DNA of 64,000 nt from a virus: the IMG/VR virus record IMGVR_UViG_3300037189_002988, positions 16,722 to 80,721 of that record; one strand, 5' to 3'. The notes beneath the pieces were generated by a model that had not been told where the DNA came from, searched no databases, and saw only the letters and a list, made by a program, of their open reading frames with translations. Both the position numbers and the translations under genes were made by a program. This document shows, one piece after another, positions 41,361 to 48,483 of this stretch (within the stretch, counting starts at the first letter, position 1; each line of letters starts with the position of its first letter).

Positions 41361-42040
41361 TGGCAAAAAAAGATAAAGAAAAGTCTGTAGCATCTAACGC
41401 GATTGCTGCTGCCTCGCTTACAGAAAAACAAAGAACTAACCTTCAAAAAGATCTAAAAAAATATGCTAAGTCTGGTAATAATGTTACAAAGGCAGAACTT
41501 GCTAAGATTCAATCAAAGATAAATAAGTATACAAAAGCACTTACTGCAGAAGCAACAGTTTCAGTGCCTTCACTTCCTTCATTTCCAGATATTTCATCTA
41601 CAGGAACAACATCTATAAAACTTCCAGAAAAAGATAATGTTCTTTCCCTTACGAATAACAATGTTGATGAAGCAACAATTATAGCGATGGTTTTTGAAAA
41701 ACTAGGTGCTGTAGAGTTAACTAAGTTTACAAGAACTGACACGGTAGAGGGAATAAATCCTTATTACAATATAATATCTAATCTAAGTACTATTAAGAAA
41801 GAGTTTGATCCTTCAAACCTTGTTGCATCTCAAAAATCAGATACCTCTTTATATAATGCATTTTCTATTAAACTATCTAATAAAATACCTGGAGATCAAT
41901 ACCTAGCAGATAGAGCGTTAGATAACTATATCTACATAGATGCAGATGGAAATCTAATTATTGAACTAGACAATATGACTCCAGACGAACTGGTAGAAGT
42001 AGAAATAGACACAAATGGTACAATTGTAGAGGTGAGATAA
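41360..42040 (+). CDS. Minor tail protein of unknown role, lysine-rich start
   Basis: 226 residues. The first 60 are basic and helical (KKDKEKSVASNAIAAASLTEKQRTNLQKDLKKYAK), followed by a Pro/Ser-rich linker (VSVPSLPSFPDISS), then an acidic, possibly beta-rich C-terminal part (YIDADGNLIIELDNMTPDELVEVEI). No family recognised. The gene is linked by TAATG overlaps to the hub upstream and the collar-fibre-like protein downstream, so it is probably a baseplate component. Confidence 0.5.
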   Translation: MAKKDKEKSVASNAIAAASLTEKQRTNLQKDLKKYAKSGNNVTKAELAKIQSKINKYTKALTAEATVSVPSLPSFPDISSTGTTSIKLPEKDNVLSLTNNNVDEATIIAMVFEKLGAVELTKFTRTDTVEGINPYYNIISNLSTIKKEFDPSNLVASQKSDTSLYNAFSIKLSNKIPGDQYLADRALDNYIYIDADGNLIIELDNMTPDELVEVEIDTNGTIVEVR

Positions 42041-43152
42041 TGATAACTAATGATGGAAAACAAATCGTAGCAAAGTTTATGCTTGGTCAAGCACCTACCT
42101 TTGCCTCATATATCGCAGCAGGATGCGGTCCAGAGCCACTAATTACTGGAGAGTCAGCATCTGTATCACTGACAAAAAAGTCACTAGATTTTGAGGTTTT
42201 TAGAGTTCCTATTTTATCAAAAGGTTTTATTAAAGAAGATGGGGTAGAAAAACTAGTTTTTAAAGCAGAAATGCCAAACGATCAAAGATATAAGATATCT
42301 GAAGTAGGAGTATATCCTGGTGCAAACAATGCTGTTGCTGGAAGATATGATAGTAAATTACTTATAACATTTTCAACAGCAGAAGCATGGACATATTCAG
42401 ATGGTTCAAGTTCTTCAGCAGTTCCTTATCCAAACATTCCAATTGACAATGGAAATACAAGTGCAAGTATAAATGCAAGCACTGAAAAGTTTTTATTTAT
42501 TAACTCAGATTCTACAATATTTAATGATCAGTCAAGACAGAATAGACAAGAGCCACCAAGGTATCTAAATAGATCATTGCTAGTTTCTGGTAGTTCATCA
42601 TACATAGGTTCAGGATATACTGTAAATGCTGGATCAAAATATTTAGAAAACTCTGCAATATCTTTTGATTTAAGTCAAAACCTTCCAGATGATGAAGTAA
42701 AACTTGCTTTTAGTTTATTAAGTAGACAAGCAGCAACCAATACAAATCCAGACAGTGTAAAAATTATTCTACAATTTATTAATAACCTATCTGGTATAAA
42801 TACAGCACCACCTGCTGCAACAGCAAAAATAGATTTAACATCTGCCAATATCGGGTCAAATAGGTATCAGGTTGTAACTAGGACAATATCTCAATTTGCT
42901 GCTGACCAATCATTTTCATGGGCGAATATCAACATGGTTAGAATTTATGTTTCTACACTGGTAGGTGGAGTGCCATCTAATGACTACTTTGTTTTACTTG
43001 ATGGAATGAGAATAGATAACGTTACGGCAATTAACCCATTATACTCACTGGTCGGGTATAACATAATTAAGACAGACGATGGACTACCAATTTTAAAGGG
43101 TGAAAATACAAATAACTATATTGAATATAGATTTGGCATAGGTGTCTCCTAA
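42040..43152 (+). CDS. Tail-collar-fibre-like baseplate protein
   Basis: 370 residues. The N-terminal 110 residues (TNDGKQIVAKFMLGQAPTFASYIAAGCG; KLVFKAEMPNDQRYKISEVGVYPG) match the pattern of tail-collar fibre N-terminal domains, in which an A-x-G-x-G turn is followed by a Y-x-I-x-E-[VI]-G-[VI] strand, that attach proteins to the baseplate. Residues 180-340 form a second beta-rich domain ending in FVLLDGMRIDNV, typical of carbohydrate-binding-like sandwich domains. It probably links fibres to the hub. Overlaps at both ends with TAATG. Confidence 0.6.
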   Translation: MITNDGKQIVAKFMLGQAPTFASYIAAGCGPEPLITGESASVSLTKKSLDFEVFRVPILSKGFIKEDGVEKLVFKAEMPNDQRYKISEVGVYPGANNAVAGRYDSKLLITFSTAEAWTYSDGSSSSAVPYPNIPIDNGNTSASINASTEKFLFINSDSTIFNDQSRQNRQEPPRYLNRSLLVSGSSSYIGSGYTVNAGSKYLENSAISFDLSQNLPDDEVKLAFSLLSRQAATNTNPDSVKIILQFINNLSGINTAPPAATAKIDLTSANIGSNRYQVVTRTISQFAADQSFSWANINMVRIYVSTLVGGVPSNDYFVLLDGMRIDNVTAINPLYSLVGYNIIKTDDGLPILKGENTNNYIEYRFGIGVS

Positions 43153-43601
43153 TGGCAAAAGTTATTATTCCTGTAGATAAACTTCCATTTCCAGGAAAAG
43201 ACGGTAAGCATAAAATCAGATTTAGAATTACAACAAAAGATTATAATGAAATTTCTGAATGGTCTCCAATAGTATTGTTAAATAGTTCTGGCCAAGTCGT
43301 ATCAGCAAGTGCTGGATATTCATATGACGTATCAACCTCAACATCTGGAACAAAGATGATCAATATAACATGGCAAGATGTTCATTCCAGTGTTGATAAA
43401 AATAGTCATGATGTATTTGTCAAATGGAGTTATTCATCTGTATTTCAATATATCGGAAGAGAGGCTGGAAATACAACTACCATAATGGTTCCAGTAACAG
43501 CCTCAACTGCAGTTGTTAAGGTTCAATTACCTTCGTACCCAACCCCACCAGAAGAAAGCAACTTATTTAAACTTTTTCAGACACCAGTAATAACCCTATA
43601 G
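43152..43601 (+). CDS. Minor tail protein, fibronectin-III-like
   Basis: 149 residues. PFPGKDGKHKIRFRITTKDYNEISEWSPIVLL and MINITWQDVHSSVDKNSHDVFVKWSYSSVFQYIG look like two Fn3/Ig-like strands sets: a K-x-R-x-R-x-x-T-x-D-x-x-x-x-S-x-W-S segment is frequent in Fn3 repeats of phage tails. The closing SYPTPPEESNLFKLFQTP is unstructured. Such domains bind surface sugars weakly or act as spacers. A TGATATAAT box follows its end. Confidence 0.5.
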   Translation: MAKVIIPVDKLPFPGKDGKHKIRFRITTKDYNEISEWSPIVLLNSSGQVVSASAGYSYDVSTSTSGTKMINITWQDVHSSVDKNSHDVFVKWSYSSVFQYIGREAGNTTTIMVPVTASTAVVKVQLPSYPTPPEESNLFKLFQTPVITL

Positions 43602-43610
43602 TGATATAAT
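43602..43610 (+). promoter_or_regulatory. Extended -10 promoter box (TGATATAAT)
   Basis: TGATATAAT begins right after the preceding stop and ends nine bases before the ATG at 43620; GGAGAG lies between. Confidence 0.45.
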
Positions 43611-43619
43611 GGAGAGAAT

Positions 43620-44042
43620 ATGGCAACGATAATTACACCAACAAGAGGTCAACCTATAGATGTTACTCTTATTTCATCTTTAGTAGAAGCAGTAAGTGAT
43701 CTTCAAAACTCTCAAATAACATCTACTCAGTCTAGAGTAAATGGTGCTGCCGCAAATACTACGTCTTTAAAGTTTTATGCAGAGACTAAGTCTATTACAA
43801 TTAATAACATTACAACCTCACCAGAAGAAAAATTCTTCTTTACATACCCAAATTTTACAACAACTCCTGTTGCCATAGCAGGACTAACCAATACTACAAG
43901 TACTGTTTCTGGCGGTAACGCTGCAACTGTAGTATTAACATCAGTAACAAAAGATCGTGTTGATGGAATTATCAAGTTTCCATCTGGATCAACAGGTTCT
44001 GTAACTATGCAGATTAACCTAATAGTACTCGGAATAGCCTAG
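43620..44042 (+). CDS. Minor structural protein, last gene of the tail region
   Basis: 140 residues; GGAGAG precedes the ATG. The start (TPTRGQPIDVTLISSLVEAVSDLQNSQ) is a helix that could trimerise, and the C-terminal 80 residues (SITINNITTSPEEKFFFTYPNFTTTPVAIAGLTN; VDGIIKFPSGSTGSVTMQINLIVLGIA) form a beta domain of the type that ends short fibres or head decoration proteins. The family is not recognised. The next genes start the replication region, so this is the boundary of the structural block. Confidence 0.5.
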   Translation: MATIITPTRGQPIDVTLISSLVEAVSDLQNSQITSTQSRVNGAAANTTSLKFYAETKSITINNITTSPEEKFFFTYPNFTTTPVAIAGLTNTTSTVSGGNAATVVLTSVTKDRVDGIIKFPSGSTGSVTMQINLIVLGIA

Positions 44043-44046
44043 ATTC

Positions 44047-44055
44047 TGGTATAAT
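44047..44055 (+). promoter_or_regulatory. Extended -10 promoter opening the replication region, leaderless
   Basis: TGGTATAAT (44047-44055) lies eight bases before the ATG at 44064 and no ribosome site is between them, suggesting a leaderless transcript. It would be the main promoter at the structural/replication boundary. No -35 is visible. Confidence 0.55.
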
Positions 44056-44063
44056 TTTTCACT

Positions 44064-44273
44064 ATGAATATAAAAGAAGCCTTGACATGTAGGAAGTGTT
44101 CTGCTAAAATATTTGTGGATAGAGTATTTTTAACACACGATCATCTTGAATTATACTGTTTAAGATGCGGGAAAAGAGAGATGTATCACAACCCAGAAAA
44201 GTTTGATGAAAGAATAAGATGGATAATGTCACAGGAAAGAATCAGGGCAAAAAAGAGTGGAAATCCTCTGTAG
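44064..44273 (+). CDS. Small zinc-ribbon protein
   Basis: 69 residues. Two cysteine pairs, CRKC (residues 9-12) and CLRC (residues 32-35), spaced as in a classical four-cysteine zinc ribbon, then a basic C-terminal helix (ERIRWIMSQERIRAKKSGN). Such proteins bind nucleic acid or mediate protein contacts. As the first gene of the replication region and probably translated from a leaderless message, it could be an early regulator; that is inference. The start of the next gene overlaps its end by 55 bases. Confidence 0.6.
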   Translation: MNIKEALTCRKCSAKIFVDRVFLTHDHLELYCLRCGKREMYHNPEKFDERIRWIMSQERIRAKKSGNPL

Positions 44274-44764
44274 CCCCTAGTTCTATTATATTTTTTTTAA
44301 ATAATGAATTAGTCAGGGTAGTACATTCTAATAGAGCAAATAACATTGTTGTAATTTATAATTATATACATAATAAAGATCAAACACTTTTATTGTCTGA
44401 TTTTAAAAAACATAGAAAAAGAGCATACAACATAACAAATACACTTCAGATATTTAAAAGATCTAGAATGCAACTTGAAAGACTTATTAAAAGTGAAACA
44501 ATACCATCCCCAACAGGTGCTACGATTGGTGGAACAAGGGCTTGGCAAAAAATGTCCTACTATTCTGAAGATGATTTATTTAAAATAAGAGATGGCTTAG
44601 CAAGCATACATGCTGGTAGACCAAGGCGAGATGGAAGAGTTACTCCAAGAAAAGGAATTCCTACCGAAAAGGAGTTGCGTTCTTTAATTGGAGACGCTAT
44701 AATGTTATATACGCAAAACAAAGATGGGGAATTCGTCCCTGTCTGGGCAGAAGAAACGTGGTGA
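44219..44764 (+). CDS. Putative MerR-like winged-helix DNA-binding protein
   Basis: 181 residues from ATG 44219, which overlaps the previous gene by 55 bases; no later ATG, GTG or TTG precedes the conserved part, so the real start is uncertain. Residues 60-110 (KHRKRAYNITNTLQIFKRSRMQLERLIKSETIPSPTGATIGG; SYYSEDDLFKIRDGLASI) read as a MerR/excisionase-like helix-turn-helix: two helices, a proline-containing turn, then a Y-[ST]-x-x-D-[LI] helix. The end, VTPRKGIPTEKELRSLIGDAIMLYTQNKDGEFVPVW, is helical. Likely a transcription factor or an origin-binding protein. Confidence 0.55.
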   Translation: MDNVTGKNQGKKEWKSSVAPSSIIFFLNNELVRVVHSNRANNIVVIYNYIHNKDQTLLLSDFKKHRKRAYNITNTLQIFKRSRMQLERLIKSETIPSPTGATIGGTRAWQKMSYYSEDDLFKIRDGLASIHAGRPRRDGRVTPRKGIPTEKELRSLIGDAIMLYTQNKDGEFVPVWAEETW

Positions 44765-44767
44765 ATT

Positions 44768-44968
44768 ATGTCTGACAAGACAACAGTATCAGCAACACTT
44801 GGCTATACATTAAACCTAGGAAATTTTCAAAGTCTAAGAGTAGATCTTGGATGTACAGATTTTCTTCGTGAAGGTGAAACAATGGACATGGCAATGCAAC
44901 GTGTTTATAAATTTGTTGAAGAGCAAGTTATTGCAAAAGTAGATGAGGCTAAGAAAGAACTAGAGTAG
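44768..44968 (+). CDS. Small conserved phage protein of unknown function
   Basis: 66 residues. SATLGYTLNLGNFQSLRVDLGCTDFLREGETMDMAMQRVYKFVEEQV: a beta hairpin followed by a helix, a type of small protein found near replication genes in several actinophages. Function unknown. TAGTG overlap with the following gene suggests co-translation. Confidence 0.55.
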   Translation: MSDKTTVSATLGYTLNLGNFQSLRVDLGCTDFLREGETMDMAMQRVYKFVEEQVIAKVDEAKKELE

Positions 44969-45327
44969 TGCCTACAGCAAAAGAACCAAAAAAGAAAAAA
45001 GAACTTAAAGATATACTAGAAGAAAAACCAGTCTGGGATGTTGATGAAATATACAGACTGTTTATCAAACGTTTAAAAGAACGTAGTATATATAGCAAGT
45101 TTGGCATAGGCAAAGCAAAGTTTTTTATTAAAGAACTATATCAATCGTATGGTGTTGAAGAGTCTAAAGAATTAGTAGAGTATTACTTTAAGACATATCA
45201 TAGCCCAGATTGGGATCATTTTGTAAGAAATTCTGAAACTTTTTATAAGGCATTGCAACTTAGAAAAGAAGATGATAGAATTAGAGCGTTACTTCGCGAG
45301 CAAGCAAAAGAATGGTTGGATAAATAA
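44968..45327 (+). CDS. Small basic protein next to the helicase, possible helicase loader
   Basis: 119 residues from GTG 44968. Lysine-rich start (AKEPKKKKELKDILEEKP), then helices: DEIYRLFIKRLKERSIYSKFGIGKAKFFIKELYQSYGVEESKELVEYYFKTY and DWDHFVRNSETFYKALQLRKEDDRIRALLREQAKEWLDK. Its location directly before and overlapping (TAATG) the DnaB-like helicase gene is where phages often encode a helicase loader or origin protein. No ATPase motif is visible, so that role is a guess from position. Confidence 0.45.
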   Translation: MPTAKEPKKKKELKDILEEKPVWDVDEIYRLFIKRLKERSIYSKFGIGKAKFFIKELYQSYGVEESKELVEYYFKTYHSPDWDHFVRNSETFYKALQLRKEDDRIRALLREQAKEWLDK

Positions 45328-46553
45328 TGTCTGCAGAATTAGAGGCAAAAGTACTTTCTGCAGTATTAAAAGATAAGCAACTACACGTTTTACTTCAAGC
45401 AAACCCAGATACTCTTTTTAGAACACATAAAGATGTTTGGGACTTTATTAAACAATATAGTGAACAAAATTCAGTAGTTCCATCAATTCCATTAGTTATA
45501 GAAAAGTTTAGAGACTTTAGCCCAATAGGGGAAATAGGAAATACAAAGTATCATCTTGAAGAATTAAGAACTTCATATTTACAAGATAGTTTAAGCGGTG
45601 TCTTAATGTCTACTGCAAAGCAATTACAGGAAAATAAACCAAATGATGCTTTAAACAATTTGATTGGTAAGACTGCTGAGTTAAAAAAGATCACAGCAGA
45701 TATTAGAGACGTAGATGCTACAGACATAGATGATGCTGTTGCACACTTTAAACATATTAAGGAGTTAAATGAAAAAGGTCATCACGGCATTAAAACAGGT
45801 CTTGCAGGTTTTGATAACTATCTTCCAGCGGGCATTACTCCTGGTCAGTTTGGCATTTTGCTTGCCTATCCTGCTATTGGTAAGTCTTGGCTCGCATTAT
45901 TTATGGCTGTTCAAGCGTGGAAGAATGGAAGAAAGCCATTAGTTATTTCTCTTGAAATGACAGAGACTGAAGTTAGAAATCGTGTATATACAATTATGGG
46001 TCAAGGAATGTTTTCACATAGAAAACTAACATCTGGAGAAGTTGACGAAGACTCTTTTAATCTTTGGGGAAAACAACACCTTGAAAATATGCCATCATTT
46101 CATATTGTCTCAAACGATGGGGTAGGAGAATTATCTACTTCTGTATTAAGAGGAAAGATAGATCAATATGCACCTGATATTGTGTTTGTAGATTATATTC
46201 AATTAATGCAATCAAACGTTCCAACAGATAATGAAGTTGTAAAAATTAAAAGTATTTCTAGAGAGTTAAAAGTTCTTGCAATATCTGCACAAGTTCCAAT
46301 TGTTGCAATTGCATCAGCAACTCCAGACGATGCAACAGATATGAACAGTGTTCCATCACTTGGACAAGTTGCTTGGTCTAAACAATTAGCATATGATGCT
46401 GACTGGGTTCTTGCATTAGGTCGTGCACAAGGAACTACAATTCTTGAATGTGCATTTAGAAAGAACCGTCATGGGTTCTCTGGAGAGTTTATGGTTGATG
46501 TCGACTTTGATTCTGGTAGATTCTTGTATAAAGATTTTGAGGATAAAACATAA
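45327..46553 (+). CDS. DnaB-like replicative helicase
   Basis: 408 residues. Unwinds DNA at the fork as a hexamer. Residues 1-150 match the helical N-terminal domain; residues 165-400 are the RecA-like ATPase: Walker A AYPAIGKS (about 180-187, beginning with Ala instead of Gly), Walker B IVFVDYIQLM (about 286-295), SLEMTETEVRNR, LKVLAISAQVPIVAIASA, and the LGQVAWSKQLAYDADWVLAL segment with an acidic finger region. Shorter than cellular DnaB (about 470). Next to primase, SSB-like and polymerase genes, so a phage-encoded replisome is likely. Confidence 0.85.
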   Translation: MSAELEAKVLSAVLKDKQLHVLLQANPDTLFRTHKDVWDFIKQYSEQNSVVPSIPLVIEKFRDFSPIGEIGNTKYHLEELRTSYLQDSLSGVLMSTAKQLQENKPNDALNNLIGKTAELKKITADIRDVDATDIDDAVAHFKHIKELNEKGHHGIKTGLAGFDNYLPAGITPGQFGILLAYPAIGKSWLALFMAVQAWKNGRKPLVISLEMTETEVRNRVYTIMGQGMFSHRKLTSGEVDEDSFNLWGKQHLENMPSFHIVSNDGVGELSTSVLRGKIDQYAPDIVFVDYIQLMQSNVPTDNEVVKIKSISRELKVLAISAQVPIVAIASATPDDATDMNSVPSLGQVAWSKQLAYDADWVLALGRAQGTTILECAFRKNRHGFSGEFMVDVDFDSGRFLYKDFEDKT

Positions 46554-46573
46554 TATAACGATATAATTGTTGT

Positions 46574-46885
46574 ATGTATAGCCACAAACCTATCAAACGG
46601 TTTGGTCTTGAAGGCGAAATATACGATGACTCTTATATTACAAGACTCAAAGACCAATATATATCTATGATCACCTCAGTAATGAGAAATCATGGATATG
46701 TACCAAGATATGATATTGACACAGATTTTACTATTGGGTACAATGGTAGAACATTTGATTTTCAGTTATCAGTATATGGAGTGTATGTTGGAAAAGATAG
46801 GGCAAAGTGGATACTAGGAATAGACAAAGACAAACCAATAATGTCACATACTACTCAGAAGAACAAGTCAAGCGAAGTCTCATAG
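46574..46885 (+). CDS. Hypothetical protein between helicase and primase
   Basis: 103 residues. The ATG lies six bases after a TATAAT (46562-46567) and has no ribosome site, which again suggests leaderless initiation. The sequence contains KRFGLEGEIYDDSYITRLKDQYISMITSVMRNHGYVPRYDIDTDFTIGYNGRTFDFQLSVYGVYVG, an alpha/beta fold with no family that I recognise. It overlaps the primase gene by 79 bases. Confidence 0.5.
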   Translation: MYSHKPIKRFGLEGEIYDDSYITRLKDQYISMITSVMRNHGYVPRYDIDTDFTIGYNGRTFDFQLSVYGVYVGKDRAKWILGIDKDKPIMSHTTQKNKSSEVS

Positions 46886-47763
46886 CCGCTGGCATAGATA
46901 TTAAATTTGAACTAGATAATGATTTAATGATATTTTGTCCTTTTCATAATAACTATAGATCTCCAGCAGGAGAAGTTTCAAAAGAAACAGGTATCTTCTG
47001 GTGCTTCTCATGCCAAGAAGCAAAAGAGTTAGTAGAAGTTATAATGCAGGCAACAAAAAGATCTTATTTTGAATCGATGAGATTGATAGACTCAAAGGCA
47101 GATAAAAGAAATCTAGTTGATCAACTAAATAGCACACTTGATAAAGTAACAACATTTGTTCAGTATGATTTAGAGATGATTGAAAAGTTACATAAAAATG
47201 TTTTTGAAAATGAAAGGGCCATAGAATATTTTAAATCCAGGGGTATAACAAAAGATAGTGTAGAAAGATATAAGTTGGGATATTCTACTACCCAAGATAT
47301 GGTTACAATTCCTGTTTATTCTCCAGATGGAATATGTTTAGGATTTGTTGGAAGATCCATAGAGGGAAAAAGATTTAAAAATTCAACAGACTTGCCTAAA
47401 AGCAAAACCCTATTTAATCTATCTAGGAATAAAAGAGTTGACAAGATTTTTGTTGTTGAGTCATCTTTTGATGCTATTAGAATAGAACAGGCTGGTGGTC
47501 ATGCTGTTGCAACACTAGGTGCCACAATATCTAAAGAGCAAAGAAAACTTCTTAAACAATACTTTAATCAAGTAATAGCACTAGGTGATAACGATGAGGC
47601 TGGTCAAAACATGTCTAATAAACTACTAACTGATCTTGGATATGAAAAATGTATTATTGCTAAACTTCCAGAAAGAGTAAAAGATGTTTCTGATTTAAGC
47701 GATAAAGAATTAAAAGATTTTGTGGCTCAGTTTGACAATATAGTAGCCGCAATGCTACAATAG
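46807..47763 (+). CDS. DnaG-type primase
   Basis: 318 residues from GTG 46807, the only possible start codon before the conserved part. Makes RNA primers. N-terminal zinc domain: CPFH (residues 44-47) and CFSC (66-69). Then a DnaG core with KNVFENERAIEYFKSRGITKDSVERYKLGYST, and a TOPRIM domain: VVESSFDAIR near 215-225 (catalytic Glu) and LGDNDEAG near 258-265 (Asp pair). The C-terminal helicase-binding domain of bacterial DnaG is missing, so the length is about half of cellular primase. The gene lies in the helicase-polymerase cluster. Confidence 0.85.
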   Translation: MDTRNRQRQTNNVTYYSEEQVKRSLIAAGIDIKFELDNDLMIFCPFHNNYRSPAGEVSKETGIFWCFSCQEAKELVEVIMQATKRSYFESMRLIDSKADKRNLVDQLNSTLDKVTTFVQYDLEMIEKLHKNVFENERAIEYFKSRGITKDSVERYKLGYSTTQDMVTIPVYSPDGICLGFVGRSIEGKRFKNSTDLPKSKTLFNLSRNKRVDKIFVVESSFDAIRIEQAGGHAVATLGATISKEQRKLLKQYFNQVIALGDNDEAGQNMSNKLLTDLGYEKCIIAKLPERVKDVSDLSDKELKDFVAQFDNIVAAMLQ

Positions 47764-47764
47764 A

Positions 47765-47793
47765 TTGACGCTCATATACAGAGCAAATATTAA
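47765..47793 (+). promoter_or_regulatory. Candidate promoter of the gp32-like gene
   Basis: TTGACG (47765-47770), 17-base spacer, TATTAA (47788-47793), in the gap before the gp32-like gene; AAGGAGAAA follows. The -10 deviates at two positions. Confidence 0.45.
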
Positions 47794-47805
47794 GGAGAAA
47801 TACAT

Positions 47806-48456
47806 ATGTCAATTATAAAAGGTATCAAGAATATTGAAGCAGTTCTTGATAAAACAAAAACAGAAAATAGTGGTGCAAAAGTCAACTGGTTAAAACTAGA
47901 TGACGGAGAAAGTGCACAAATTCGCTTTGTAAGCGAACTCGATGCTGACTCACCAACGTATGATGAAAAACGTGGAGTAGCAATTGTAATTAGTGAACAT
48001 ACAAATCCAGAAGACTACAAGCGTAAAGCAGCATGTACTGCAGATACTCAAGGTCGTTGCTTTGGTTGTGAAATGTATCGCAAAGAACCTAAGAGCGGCT
48101 GGAGGGCACGTCTTCGTTTTTATTGCAACGTACTAGTTGACAATGGAACAGATGAGCCAAAAGTTGCAGTATGGAGTATGGGTGTAAGCAAGACTGCTAC
48201 ATTTAGTACAATCCGTGAATTTGCAGCAGACTCACCAAGCATTAGCAATATGGTCTGGAAATTAAAACGTAATGGAAAAGGAACAGAAACAAACTATGTT
48301 CTTCTTCCAGGAAAACAAGATTCAGAACCATTTAACTGGGGATCACACGAAGCATTTAACTTAGACAAAGTTGTTCGTGATGTTCCATACGCTGAACAAG
48401 AATCATTCTATCTTGGATTCAGCAACCCAACTACTTCTGCAGCAGCAGAGTGGTAA
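47806..48456 (+). CDS. gp32-like single-stranded DNA-binding protein
   Basis: 216 residues. The core (VNWLKLDDGESAQIRFVSELD) and zinc site, a His followed by Cys-x7-Cys-x2-Cys (SEHTNPEDYKRKAACT, GRCFGCEMYR), parallel the zinc-containing ssDNA-binding domain of T4 gp32, where the spacing is His-x12-Cys-x9-Cys-x2-Cys; here it is His-x11-Cys-x7-Cys-x2-Cys. It should coat ssDNA at the fork. C-ending codons (CGC, AAC, TTC) are more common than in neighbours, consistent with high expression. It lies between primase and polymerase; a separate OB-fold SSB is at 61610. Confidence 0.65.
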   Translation: MSIIKGIKNIEAVLDKTKTENSGAKVNWLKLDDGESAQIRFVSELDADSPTYDEKRGVAIVISEHTNPEDYKRKAACTADTQGRCFGCEMYRKEPKSGWRARLRFYCNVLVDNGTDEPKVAVWSMGVSKTATFSTIREFAADSPSISNMVWKLKRNGKGTETNYVLLPGKQDSEPFNWGSHEAFNLDKVVRDVPYAEQESFYLGFSNPTTSAAAEW

Positions 48457-48483
48457 TAGAAAAATAATCTGAAAGGCTATGGC

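Noticed and set aside
37036-41365. TATAATG at the starts of genes at 37041 and 41360 (and 13832)
   Set aside because: These arise from a Val or Ile codon, TAA stop and overlapping ATG; a -10 box there could not drive the gene it overlaps.
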